Shown in pieces: positions 44,677 through 53,615 of a stretch of DNA of 64,000 bases (positions are counted from its first letter, which is position 1; every line of letters starts with the position of its first letter). The stretch spans positions 62,001 through 126,000 of the forward strand of contig CAWGTD010000014.1 in NCBI GenBank assembly GCA_963825415.1, in the 5' to 3' direction. The notes beneath the pieces were generated by a model that had not been told where the DNA came from, ran no database searches, and saw only the letters and a list, made by a program, of their open reading frames with translations. A program made the translations under genes and the position numbers. The stretch comes from BP-464 sp963825415. GTDB lineage: Bacteria > Actinomycetota > Thermoleophilia > Solirubrobacterales > Solirubrobacteraceae.

Positions 44677-45444
44677 TCAACCTTGCGGCGGTGGGCGGAA
44701 CGCCAGGTCCGATGGGGCTTCGCCACCGGCCAGCAGCTCCCCGGCGATCCGTTGCAACGCAGCGAGGGACGCGCCCATGAGCCCCGGGCCGAACGTCACG
44801 CGCGCAACGCCCAGCGCCGCAAGCTCGCGCAGCGGCGGGAACCCCGGCGCTGCGTAGATCGACAGCCGGCCGGCGAACGCCTCGGACATCGCGCGCAGGT
44901 CGTCGGGCGCGCTCGCACCGATGGCGAACACGCAGTCGGCGCCGGCCTCCAGGTACGCGCGGCCACGGGCGATCGCATCCTCGACCTCGGGGTCGCTGCG
45001 CAGGAACACGTCGGTGCGCGCGTTGATCACGACCGGGACGCCCGCCGCCTCGCCGGCCGCGCGTGCCGCGGCGACCCGCTCGGCGTGGTCGCCCGGGTCG
45101 CCCATGCGGTCCTCCAGGTTGCACCCGACCAGACCGGCCTCGGTCGCCGCCGCCACCGTTGCCGCGGCGTCGCCGTAGCCGTCCTCGAGGTCGGCGGTCA
45201 CGGGCAGCTCGACCGCCTGCGCGATCCGGCCGACCGCCGCGACCATCGTCTCTGCTCCGATCGCGCCGCCGTCAGGGAGGCCGTGGGCGGAGGCGATCGC
45301 TGCGCTCGCAGTTGCCAGCGCGCGGCATTCCGGCAGCGCGGCGACGACCCGCGCGCTCGCGGCGTCCCAGACGTTGGGCAGCACCAACAGCTCGGGCGCC
45401 TGGTGCAGCCTGCGCAGCTCCTCGGCGCGTTCCCGCGCGGTCAT
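44677..45444 (-). CDS. Isocitrate lyase/PEP mutase family protein
   Basis: A 255-residue TIM-barrel enzyme of the ICL/PEP mutase superfamily. It begins LRRLHQAPELLVLPNVWDAASAR across family blocks, with the metal-binding acidic loop TADLEDGYGD, GCNLEDRMGD, and NARTDVFLR. The branch that cleaves or rearranges 2-oxo/phosphono acids cannot be named; many actinobacterial members are called carboxyvinyl-carboxyphosphonate phosphorylmutase-like without evidence. It precedes glgB divergently with a 38-bp gap. Confidence 0.84.
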   Translation of the reverse strand: MTARERAEELRRLHQAPELLVLPNVWDAASARVVAALPECRALATASAAIASAHGLPDGGAIGAETMVAAVGRIAQAVELPVTADLEDGYGDAAATVAAATEAGLVGCNLEDRMGDPGDHAERVAAARAAGEAAGVPVVINARTDVFLRSDPEVEDAIARGRAYLEAGADCVFAIGASAPDDLRAMSEAFAGRLSIYAAPGFPPLRELAALGVARVTFGPGLMGASLAALQRIAGELLAGGEAPSDLAFRPPPQG

Positions 45445-45482
45445 GAGGCGAGGCTATCGCCCGCCCAAATACCCTCGACGCC

Positions 45483-47385
45483 GTGTCACCCGCGTCGCTG
45501 GCGCCACGAGGAGCTCTACCGCCGCCTCGGCGCCCGCGTGCAGGAGATCGACGGCGCGCTGGGCACGTCGTTCGCGGTCTGGGCGCCGAGCGCGAAGGCG
45601 ATCAGCGTCGTCGGCGACTTCAACTCCTGGGACGGCCGGCTGCACCCGATGCGCTCGATGGGCTCCTCGGGCATCTGGGAGCTGTTCGTCCCCGGCGTCG
45701 AGGAGGGGCAGCGCTACAAGTTCGAGATCCTCACCCAAGCCGGGGACCTGCGGATGAAGGCCGACCCGCTGGCGTTCGAGGCCGAGGTGCCGCCGGAGAC
45801 CTCGTCGGTCGTCAACCGCTCGACGCACGAGTGGGCCGACGCGCAATGGCTCGAGGAGCGCGCGCGAACCGAGCCCCAGAGCGCGCCGATGTCGATCTAC
45901 GAGGTGCACCTCGGCTCGTGGCGCCTGAACCCGCTGGAGGGAAACCGGTCGCTGACGTATTCCGAGCTCGCCGACGAGCTGGCCGCCTATGCGCAGGACA
46001 TGGGCTTCACGCATCTCGAGCTGCTGCCGGTGATGGCCCACCCGTTCGCGGGGTCGTGGGGCTACCAGGTGACCTCGTACTTCGCCCCCACGCCGCGCTT
46101 CGGGTCGCCCGACGAGCTGCGCGAGTTCGTCGACCGCCTGCACGGCCACGGCCTGGGGGTGATCCTCGACTGGGTCCCGGCGCACTTCCCCAAGGACGAC
46201 TGGGCGCTGCGGCGCTTCGACGGGACGGCGCTCTACGAGCACGAGGACCCGCGCCGCGGCGAGCACCCCGACTGGGGCACGCTCGTCTTCAACTTCGCGC
46301 GCAACGAGGTCCGCAACTTCCTGCTCGCAAACGCCCTGTACTGGCTGCGCGAGTACCACGCCGACGGGCTGCGGGTCGACGCCGTCGCCTCGATGCTCTA
46401 CCTCGACTACTCCCGCGAGGAGGGTCAGTGGGTCCCGAACGAGTTCGGCGGCCGCGAGGACCTCGACGCGGTCGCTTTCCTCAAGGAGCTCAACGAGGTC
46501 GTGCACGCACGAGTGCCGGGTGTGATCTCGGCCGCCGAGGAGTCGACGGCGTGGCCCGGCGTGTCGCGGCCGACCTACGTCGGCGGCCTGGGCTTCGGGC
46601 TGAAATGGAACATGGGCTGGATGCACGACACGCTGGCCTACTTCCAGCAGGACCCCGTCTACCGGCGCTTCCACCACCACCAGCTGACCTTCTCGCTGAT
46701 GTACGCCTTCAGCGAGCACTTCGTCCTGCCGCTGTCACACGACGAGGTGGTGCACGGCAAGGGCTCGCTGGTTTCGAAGATGCCCGGCGACAAGTGGCAA
46801 CGCCTCGCCAACCTGCGCGCCCTGTACGCCTACATGTGGGCGCATCCCGGCAAGAAGCTGCTGTTCATGGGCCAGGAGTTCGCCCAGGAAGCCGAGTGGA
46901 GCGAGGAGCGCTCGCTGGACTGGCACCTGCTGGAGGACCCCCAGCACGCCGGCGTGCAGGCGCTCGTCCGCGACCTGAACCGCGCCTACCGCGACGAGCC
47001 CGCGCTGTGGGAGCTCGATTCCGATCCCGCAGGCTTCTACTGGCTGGAGCCAAACGACGCCGACGCCAACGTCGTCGCGTTCTGCCGCACGTCCACCGAC
47101 CAGCGGGCACACGCCGCCGGAGGCGGTGGGTCGCGGGTCGTGGCGTGCGTCTGCAACCTGTCCCCGGTGCCGCGCGAGAACTACCGCCTCGGCCTGCCGC
47201 GCTCGGGGCGCTGGACCGAGCTGATCAACACCGACGCCGGGACCTACGGCGGCGCCAACGTCGGCAACGTCGGCGGCGTGCAGACCGAGCCGATCCCGTG
47301 GCACTCCCAGCCCTTCAGCGCCCAGGTGACCCTGCCCCCTCTGGGCGTCGTCTGGCTCACTCCCGAGGGCTCGGCGGCGACCTAG
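45483..47385 (+). CDS. glgB: 1,4-alpha-glucan branching enzyme (GH13), N-terminus uncertain
   Basis: A GH13 branching enzyme that cuts alpha-1,4 chains and rejoins them as alpha-1,6 branches. The CBM48 domain has TSFAVWAPSAKAISVVGDFN and SWDGRLHPM. The catalytic domain carries LLPVMAHPFAGSWGYQVTSY, GLRVDAVASMLY (nucleophile Asp), SAAEESTAWPGV (acid/base Glu) and LPLSHDEVVHGKGS. Conserved-looking sequence extends upstream as RHEELYRRLGAR, but in that frame there is no start codon before an earlier stop. GTG 45483 is one frame off, which suggests a missing base near 45485-45510. GTG 45538 is the first usable in-frame start (615 residues). Confidence 0.92.
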
Positions 47386-47435
47386 TCGCCTGCGCGGGCC
47401 GCAACCACCGGGCCGTTCTCGTGTTGAATGCTGGC

Positions 47436-48380
47436 GTGCACACCAGAATCCTGACCTTCATCATCGCCGCCGCGCTCGCCGCTCCCGCCGCCGCGGCGGC
47501 CGCCGACAAGCCGACGGCGACCACCGGCAACGCCAACAACGTCACGCCCACCAGCGTGACCCTGCACGGCAGTGTCAACCCGCGCGGCAGCGCCACCTCG
47601 TACTACTTCCAGTACGGCAAGACGCGCAGCTACGGCGCCCAGACCGGGCCGATCAGTGCGGGCGCCGGGAACAAGGGCGTCGGAGTGAAGGCGGACATCA
47701 CCGGCCTCATGCCGCTGACCACCTATCACTACCGGCTCGTCGCGACCAACGCGCTCGGCGCGACCACCGGCCAGGACAAGACCGTGCGCACCAAGCCTCA
47801 GCCGCTTGCGTTGACGCTCACGGCGAACCCGAACCCGACGATCTTCGGCGGCACCACCACGCTCTCCGGGCAGCTGACCGGCACCGGCGGGCCCGGGCAG
47901 AGCGTGACGCTGCAGCAGAACGCCTTCCCCTACACGGCTGGCTTCGCGAACGTCGGCAACCCGCAGGTGACCGACGCCAACGGCAACTTCACCTTCGGTG
48001 TGCTCTCGCTGACGCTCAACACGCAGTTCCGCGTAGTCGCCGCCGACAAGAAGACGACCAGCGCCGTGGTGACCGTCGGCTCGGCCGTCATCGTGCGACT
48101 CGGCGTCAAGCACCGCGTCAAGCGGCGCCACCTGCTGCGCTTCGCGGGCACGGTGAGCCCGGTCGAGAACGGCGCGCTGTACGCCGTCCAGCGCCTGAAG
48201 TCCGGCAACTGGGTGACGATCGCCGGCGCCTCGCTGCACCCCTACAAGTCCGACCGTTCGCGCTATTCCAAGCGCGTGCGACTCCGGCACAGCGGCCGCT
48301 ACCGGATCTTCGTGGGGGTCGCCGACGGCTCCCACGTGTCAAACGCGAGCTCCAGCCGCACGATCAAGGTCGTCAAGTAG
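47436..48380 (+). CDS. Exported FN3/Ig-like repeat protein, tandem copy 1
   Basis: A 314-residue exported protein. A signal peptide (TRILTFIIAAALAAPAAAA) is followed by a FN3-like domain at about residues 25-115: VTPTSVTLHGSVNPRGSATS, YYFQYGKTRSYG, and TTYHYRLVATNALGATTGQD. An Ig-like domain follows (LTANPNPTIFGGTTTLSGQL) and then a basic C-terminal beta domain (RFAGTVSPVENGALYAVQRL to HVSNASSSRTIKV). No anchor is seen. GTG 47436 is chosen; GTG 47421 is also possible. The next gene encodes a close paralogue 3 bp downstream. FN3-like domains with VNPxGxxTxYYFxYG are frequent in Thermoleophilia. Confidence 0.77.
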   Translation: MHTRILTFIIAAALAAPAAAAAADKPTATTGNANNVTPTSVTLHGSVNPRGSATSYYFQYGKTRSYGAQTGPISAGAGNKGVGVKADITGLMPLTTYHYRLVATNALGATTGQDKTVRTKPQPLALTLTANPNPTIFGGTTTLSGQLTGTGGPGQSVTLQQNAFPYTAGFANVGNPQVTDANGNFTFGVLSLTLNTQFRVVAADKKTTSAVVTVGSAVIVRLGVKHRVKRRHLLRFAGTVSPVENGALYAVQRLKSGNWVTIAGASLHPYKSDRSRYSKRVRLRHSGRYRIFVGVADGSHVSNASSSRTIKVVK

Positions 48381-48383
48381 CGC

Positions 48384-49334
48384 ATGCGGCGCGTACTGCT
48401 GCTCTGCGTCCTCGTCGCGGCGGTCGGTGTGTCCGCCGCCCATGCGGCGACCGCCAAGCCGACGGCCTCGAGCGGCGGCACCCGCGATTTGACGAGCGAC
48501 AGCGTGACCTTGCTCGGCACGGTCAACCCGAAGGGAACGGCGACCTCGTTCACGTTCGAGTACGGCCCCACGCAGAGCTACGGGTCACAGAGTGCGCCGG
48601 TGGCCGTCGGCGCCGGAACCACGAACGTCGCGGTGACCGCGAACCTCACGGGCCTCACGCCGGGAGCGACCTACCACTACCGCCTCGTCGCCACCAACGC
48701 CAACGGCAACGACATCGGGCGCGATCGCAACTTCACCGCCAAGCCGTTGCCGCTTGCCTTCTCGCTGTCGGCGACCCCCAACCCGGTGCTCTACGGGCTG
48801 GCGACCACCGTCAGCGGCCAGGTGACCGGGTCCGGCGCGGCAGGCGAGAAGATCGTCCTCCAGCAGAACGCGTTCCCGTTCACGGCCGGCTTCAAGCCGC
48901 TCGGGGCGCAGCAGACCACCGACGCGAACGGCCGCTTCTCGTTCCCGGTCGTCGGGCTGACGACCAACACGCAGTTCCGTGCGATGACGGCCGACAAGAG
49001 GTCCACCAGCCCGACGATCACCGTGGGCTCGTCGGTGATCGTCCGCACGACGGTCAACCGCACCCGCGTCCGCGCGCACCGGCTCGTCCGGTTCTCGGGC
49101 ACCGTGTCGCCGCCCAAAGACGGGTCGCTGTTCGCGGTCCAGCGCCGCAGGAGCGGCAAGTGGCGCACGGTCGGCGGCGGGTCGCTGAAGACGCTCAACT
49201 CGACCCGCTCCCGATACGCCAAGAGCATCCGGGTCGCCCACAGCGGGCGCTACCGGGTGTTCGTCCGGATCGCCGACGGCGCGCACGTCTCCAACGCCAG
49301 CTCGATCCGGCGGATCCGCATCGTCCGCGGCTAG
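48384..49334 (+). CDS. Exported FN3/Ig-like repeat protein, tandem copy 2
   Basis: A 316-residue paralogue of the preceding gene with the same domain order: signal peptide MRRVLLLCVLVAAVGVSAAHA, a FN3-like domain (DSVTLLGTVNPKGTATSFTF to TYHYRLVATNANG), an Ig-like domain (LSATPNPVLYGLATTVSGQV), and a C-terminal domain ending HVSNASSIRRIRIV. Long stretches such as YHYRLVATNA and TAGF are identical in both copies. Recent duplication or selection for paired expression are both possible. It is probably surface-associated or secreted; no function is assigned. Confidence 0.77.
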   Translation: MRRVLLLCVLVAAVGVSAAHAATAKPTASSGGTRDLTSDSVTLLGTVNPKGTATSFTFEYGPTQSYGSQSAPVAVGAGTTNVAVTANLTGLTPGATYHYRLVATNANGNDIGRDRNFTAKPLPLAFSLSATPNPVLYGLATTVSGQVTGSGAAGEKIVLQQNAFPFTAGFKPLGAQQTTDANGRFSFPVVGLTTNTQFRAMTADKRSTSPTITVGSSVIVRTTVNRTRVRAHRLVRFSGTVSPPKDGSLFAVQRRRSGKWRTVGGGSLKTLNSTRSRYAKSIRVAHSGRYRVFVRIADGAHVSNASSIRRIRIVRG

Positions 49335-49339
49335 CGCGG

Positions 49340-49750
49340 CTAGCGCGGCAGGCCGCAGGCCTCCTGCGCGATGCGGCGGACGAGCAGCGCGGCGCGGAAG
49401 AAGACCGCGGGCTGGCCGCGTGACGTGTCGCTGAAGCCCACGACGCCGTCCTCGGTCCGGATCCGGTAGCGCAGGATCGAGTTGCGCTGCGAGGGCAGGC
49501 TCGTCTGTGCCTTCGCGGGCTCTTCGAGGTCGCGGATCAGCTCCCGGGAGTCGATCAGCAGCTCGCTCGACAGCGTGTGCGACTTGCCGTTGCAGACCGC
49601 CTGGCCGTCGTCGATCACCCGCAGGGTCAGCGCGGCTCCCGGGATCGAGCCCGCCCGCGTGGCGACCAGCAGGTCGGCGCCGGCCGTGCCGCAGCCGGCC
49701 GGCGCCACGGCGGCCAGCAGCGCGACGATGGCGAGGGCGGCCGGGCGCAT
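49340..49750 (-). CDS. Predicted lipoprotein, function unknown
   Basis: A 136-residue protein with a signal sequence ending in VAPAGC, a plausible lipobox, so Cys20 may be lipidated. The mature part includes LTLRVIDDGQAVCNGKSHTL and ends RRIAQEACGLPR, with one Cys in each, which could pair in a disulfide. The pattern is reminiscent of small secreted proteins in Solirubrobacterales, but no family is recognised. It lies 13 bp after the EamA gene on the same strand. Confidence 0.6.
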   Translation of the reverse strand: MRPAALAIVALLAAVAPAGCGTAGADLLVATRAGSIPGAALTLRVIDDGQAVCNGKSHTLSSELLIDSRELIRDLEEPAKAQTSLPSQRNSILRYRIRTEDGVVGFSDTSRGQPAVFFRAALLVRRIAQEACGLPR

Positions 49751-49762
49751 CGAACGATCCTG

Positions 49763-50587
49763 TCAGCCGAGGGCCACGATGGCCGTTCCCGCGGCCACCG
49801 CGACGGCCCCGCCCAGACGGGCGCGGCCGACCCGCTCGCCGAGCACCACCGAGGCGAGGCCGACGGCGATGACCACGCTGCTCTCGCGCACCGCGGCGAC
49901 CGGCGCGGCGGAGGCAAGCCGCAGCGCCGCCAGCACGAGCACGTAGGAGCCGATTGCTCCCACCCCAGCGAGCACGGCCCGCCAGCCGACCGCCGCGCGC
50001 ACCGCGGCGAAGCCACGGCTGCGTAGCGTCAGCCCGCCGTAGACGATCGCCGCGGGCAGCAGCTCGAGCCAGACGTAGGTGAGCGGGTTGGCGTGGCGGA
50101 CCCCGTAGCGATCGAGCACCGTGTAGCCGGCGATGCAGACCGCGGTCCCGGCGGCCAGCACGGTGTCGCGCCCGCGCCAGGGCCCCTTGATTCCGCGCAC
50201 TGCGACGACGCCGCCTGCGATCGCGACGATCCCGGCCACCTGGAGCGCGGTAACGCCTCCGCCGGCGCCGGCCGCCGCCGCGAGGACGACGATCAGCGGC
50301 GCGCCGCCGCGCGCCAACGGGTAGACGAGGCTCAGGTCGCCCTCGGCATACGCGGCCGCCAGCAACGCGAAGTACGCGAGCTGTAGGAGCGACGCGGCCG
50401 CCAGGTAGGGCAGCGCGTCGGTCTCCACGCGCCAGACGATCAGCGCGACCGGCGCCCAGATCGCCACCGCCGCAAGGACCTGCACGGCGCCTGCCGTGCG
50501 CGTGTCCTCGGCCCCGGCCAACAGCAGGTTCCACACCGCATGGACCGCGGCCGCGGTCAGCGCGAGGGCAAGTGCGTCGGCCGGCAC
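49763..50587 (-). CDS. EamA/DMT family transporter
   Basis: A 274-residue membrane protein with about ten hydrophobic helices in two repeats of the EamA fold. The first repeat has LALTAAAVHAVWNLLLAGAE and DLSLVYPLARGGAPLIVVLA, the second AAVGWRAVLAGVGAIGSYVL and AAPVAAVRESSVVIAVGLAS with LGERVGRARLGG. DMT transporters export metabolites such as amino acids or nucleotide sugars; the substrate is unknown. The GTG at 50587 lies 2 bases after the gamma-glutamyltransferase stop, implying coupled translation. Confidence 0.85.
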   Translation of the reverse strand: MPADALALALTAAAVHAVWNLLLAGAEDTRTAGAVQVLAAVAIWAPVALIVWRVETDALPYLAAASLLQLAYFALLAAAYAEGDLSLVYPLARGGAPLIVVLAAAAGAGGGVTALQVAGIVAIAGGVVAVRGIKGPWRGRDTVLAAGTAVCIAGYTVLDRYGVRHANPLTYVWLELLPAAIVYGGLTLRSRGFAAVRAAVGWRAVLAGVGAIGSYVLVLAALRLASAAPVAAVRESSVVIAVGLASVVLGERVGRARLGGAVAVAAGTAIVALG

Positions 50588-50589
50588 GC

Positions 50590-52068
50590 CTAGGCGGCCA
50601 CCGCCGCGCCGCCGCGCCGCGGATCGCCTGCGCCCGAGAGGGCGCCCGTGGCCGGATCGCGCTCGACGGCCTGGACGCCGCCGAAGAACAGGTTGCGATC
50701 GCGGAACGTGACCACCTTGTGGGTGCCGGCGTGCAGCGCGTCGAGCGGAACGCCCGGCTCGGCGTAGACCAGCCCCGACTCCATGTGCACCCGCGGCGCC
50801 TCGACCGCGTCGCCGGCCGAAAGGCCGTGGTCGACGACCCCGATGATCGTCTGCAGGATCGCCGAGCGGATCCGGTTGGAGCCCGCGCTGCCCAGTACGA
50901 GCTCGAGCTCGCCGCCACGCAGCACCGCGGTCGGGGCCATCATCGAGGGCATCCGCCGCCCGGGCGGCGAGGTGTGGAAGCCGTGGGGATTGAGGTCCTC
51001 CTCGCCCATGATGTTGTTGACGTGGATGCCGGTGCCCGGCACGACCATCGCCGAGCCCTCGCCGTTGGTGCAGGTCACGCTGCACGACAGGCCGTCGGCG
51101 TCGACCACCGAGATGTGGGTCGTCGATCCCAGCCGCTCGGCCAGGAAGCGATCGGCGAACCCGGGCTCGGCAAGGCCTTCGACGAAATCCTCCGAGCGCG
51201 CGGCCTGCACGGCCTCCATCACCGCCACGACGTCCTCGATCGCCGGCGGGCCGTCGGCGCGGTCCAGCCGCGCCAGCGCGAGCGCGATCAGCACCCCGCC
51301 CGCGGACGGCGGCGGGTTGGTGATGACATCGCGCCCGCGGTAACGAACGGCCACCGGCTCGCGCTCGACCGCGCGGTAGGAGCGCAGGTCCTCGGCGGTC
51401 AGCATGCCGCCACGCTCGGCCAGGTAGGAGACGACAGCCGCCGCGATGTCGCCCTCGTAGAACGGCGCGGCGCCCTCGCGCCCGAGCCGTTCGATCGTGT
51501 CGCCCAGCTCCGGGCAGCGGAACACCTCGCCCTCGCGCAGAACGTCGCCGCCGGGCGCGAAGATCGCCTCGACCTCCGGGGTCAGGCCAAGGATCGGCCG
51601 CAGGATCTCGGCGACATACGCCTGCTGGGCGTTCGTCTCCACGCCCTCGCGCGCGAACCCGGCCGCGGGCGCGGCCAGGCTCTCGAGCGGCACGGTTCCC
51701 CAGCGTTCGGCCGCGGCAACGATGCCCGCAGGCGTCCCGTAGGCCCCGCACGAAGCGGCGCCGACGTGGAAGACCTGCACGGCGTCGCCGAACGAGACGT
51801 GGACCGCCACCAGATCGCCGGGCGCCTCGCCGCCCGCGCCCGCGCCCGGCGCTGCCACGAAGAAGTCCAGCAGCGTCGGCTCCACCCCGGCCCCGGCGAC
51901 GAGCAGGTATCCGCCGGCTCCGGGGCCGGTCAACAGCGGCTCGGCCACCCAGGAGACCATCATCGCCGCGAGAGCTGCGTCGACGGCGTTGCCGCCCTCG
52001 CGCAGCACTCGTGCGCCGATCTCCGCGGTCAGCGGATGACCGGCGGCGCATATGCCCCGGGAGGACAT
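50590..52068 (-). CDS. Gamma-glutamyltransferase family protein
   Basis: An Ntn-hydrolase of 492 residues from the preferred start MSSRGICAAGHPLTAEIG (a longer start at 52134 is possible). Family blocks are GGNAVDAALAAMMVSWVAEP, LTGPGAGGYLLV, and the autoprocessing/nucleophile Thr in RLGSTTHISVVDADG. The C-terminal RVHMESGLVYAEPG also fits. No signal peptide is visible, unlike classical periplasmic GGT, so it may act in the cytoplasm on gamma-glutamyl compounds or as a cephalosporin-acylase-like hydrolase. It is co-directional with the EamA transporter. Confidence 0.87.
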   Translation of the reverse strand: MSSRGICAAGHPLTAEIGARVLREGGNAVDAALAAMMVSWVAEPLLTGPGAGGYLLVAGAGVEPTLLDFFVAAPGAGAGGEAPGDLVAVHVSFGDAVQVFHVGAASCGAYGTPAGIVAAAERWGTVPLESLAAPAAGFAREGVETNAQQAYVAEILRPILGLTPEVEAIFAPGGDVLREGEVFRCPELGDTIERLGREGAAPFYEGDIAAAVVSYLAERGGMLTAEDLRSYRAVEREPVAVRYRGRDVITNPPPSAGGVLIALALARLDRADGPPAIEDVVAVMEAVQAARSEDFVEGLAEPGFADRFLAERLGSTTHISVVDADGLSCSVTCTNGEGSAMVVPGTGIHVNNIMGEEDLNPHGFHTSPPGRRMPSMMAPTAVLRGGELELVLGSAGSNRIRSAILQTIIGVVDHGLSAGDAVEAPRVHMESGLVYAEPGVPLDALHAGTHKVVTFRDRNLFFGGVQAVERDPATGALSGAGDPRRGGAAVAA

Positions 52069-52199
52069 GCCGGCGAACCTACCGACCATTGCCGCGTCGC
52101 TGACGAGGCTGTCGGCGTGGCTGACAAGGAGCACGGGCCGGGACAGTGCATCGGCACGGCCCGGCCCGTAGCGACACAGTCAGGCGCGTCGAGAGTCCG

Positions 52200-53615
52200 T
52201 CAGCGGCGCGGCAAGAACTCGGGGACGTCGATCTCGTTGACGCCGAGCCCGGTGCGCTGTGTCATCGACGGCGCGCGACGGTCCGCGACGCGCGGCTCGC
52301 CGGCCGGCTCGGACATCGTCCGCTGCCGTCGCGACGGGCGGTCGCCGTAGCCGGTCGCCACCACGGTCACCCACACGTTCTCGCTGAGCTTCTCGTCGAC
52401 CATCGCGCCGAAGATGATGTTCGCGTCCGGGTGCGCGGCCTCCGCGACGGCCTTGGCCGCCTCGTTGACCTCGTAGAGCGAGAGATCCGGCCCGCCGGTG
52501 ATCGACAGCAGGATCTTGCGCGCGCCCTCCATGCTGGTCTCCAGCAGCGGCGAGGAGACCGCGTGCATCGCGGCCTCGACCGCGCGCTTGTCCCCGGAGC
52601 CCATGCCGATGCCCAGCAGGGCGTTGCCGGCCTCGGACATGATCGTCCGCACGTCGGCGAAGTCGAGGTTGATCAGCCCCGGCAGCGTGACCAGGTCGGA
52701 GATGCCCTGGACGCCCTGGCGCAGCACGTCGTCGGCGACGCGGAACGCGTCGACCATCGACGTCTGCTTGTCCAGCACGCTCAACAGGCGGTTGTTGGGC
52801 ACCACGATCAGCGTGTCGACCTCGTCGGCCAGCGCCTGGATGCCGTGCTCGGCCAGATCGCGACGGCGCGAGCCCTCGAAGCCGAACGGCTTGGTGATGA
52901 TCCCGACGGTCAGCGCGCCCACCTCGCGGGCGATGCGCGCGACGATCGGCCCGGCACCCGTGCCGGTCCCGCCACCGGCGCCGGCGGCGATGAAGATCAG
53001 GTCACTGCCCTTCAGCAGCGCCTTGATCTTGTCGTACTCCTCCATCGCGGCCGCGCGGCCGAGATCGGGGTTCGCACCGGCGCCGAGCCCGCGGGTGATG
53101 CCGCCGCCGATGTGGACGGTGATGTCCGCGGTCGACTGCTGGAGCGACTGCAGGTCGGTGTTGATGGCGACGAACTCGACGCCCTCGACCTCGGCCTCGA
53201 CCATGCGATTGACCGCGTTGACGCCGGCGCCACCGACGCCGACGACGCGGATGACCGGGCGGCCGACGGGCATCGCCTCGGCGAACGCCGACGTCTGCGA
53301 GCGCGCGTAGACGTCCTCGCGCGGCTGCGACGGGGCCGGACGGTCGAGCACGTTCTCGGGGATCTCCGAGGAGAAGGCGTGGCGCAGGCGCTCCTGCGGC
53401 GAGGGCACGTGCGGCGCTTCCGGAACCGTCTGCTCCGGCTGGCGCAGCGAGGGATGCGGCACGCCGGTCTCACGCGGATGTGGCGGCGGCTCGTATTCCT
53501 TCTGGAGCTCTTCCTTCTTGGCTTCCTCTTCGGGCTGGCCCGCCTCTTCCGTCTTGCGGAACAGCGCCGCAAGCGGGCCCTCCCTCATGCTTGCGCGCTT
53601 GCTAGGGCCGGCCAT
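52200..53615 (-). CDS. ftsZ: Cell division GTPase FtsZ with long N-terminal extension
   Basis: A 471-residue tubulin homologue that forms the division ring. The first 118 residues are charged and Pro-rich (KTEEAGQPEEEAKKEELQKE and EYEPPPHPRET), predicted disordered, and absent from ordinary FtsZ. The core begins RPVIRVVGVGGAGVNAVNRM at 119, with the GTP-binding signature AGGGTGTGAGP near 213-223 and the T7 loop NLDFADV at 316-322. The C-terminal conserved peptide is EIDVPEFLPRR. It overlaps parA by 14 bp and is not in a dcw cluster. Whether it is the only FtsZ in the genome is unknown. Confidence 0.95.
   Translation of the reverse strand: MAGPSKRASMREGPLAALFRKTEEAGQPEEEAKKEELQKEYEPPPHPRETGVPHPSLRQPEQTVPEAPHVPSPQERLRHAFSSEIPENVLDRPAPSQPREDVYARSQTSAFAEAMPVGRPVIRVVGVGGAGVNAVNRMVEAEVEGVEFVAINTDLQSLQQSTADITVHIGGGITRGLGAGANPDLGRAAAMEEYDKIKALLKGSDLIFIAAGAGGGTGTGAGPIVARIAREVGALTVGIITKPFGFEGSRRRDLAEHGIQALADEVDTLIVVPNNRLLSVLDKQTSMVDAFRVADDVLRQGVQGISDLVTLPGLINLDFADVRTIMSEAGNALLGIGMGSGDKRAVEAAMHAVSSPLLETSMEGARKILLSITGGPDLSLYEVNEAAKAVAEAAHPDANIIFGAMVDEKLSENVWVTVVATGYGDRPSRRQRTMSEPAGEPRVADRRAPSMTQRTGLGVNEIDVPEFLPRR

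Noticed and set aside
44587..45480. Upstream open extension of the glgB frame
   Set aside because: It runs antisense through the PEP mutase family gene and shows no GlgB-like sequence before RHEELYRRLG.
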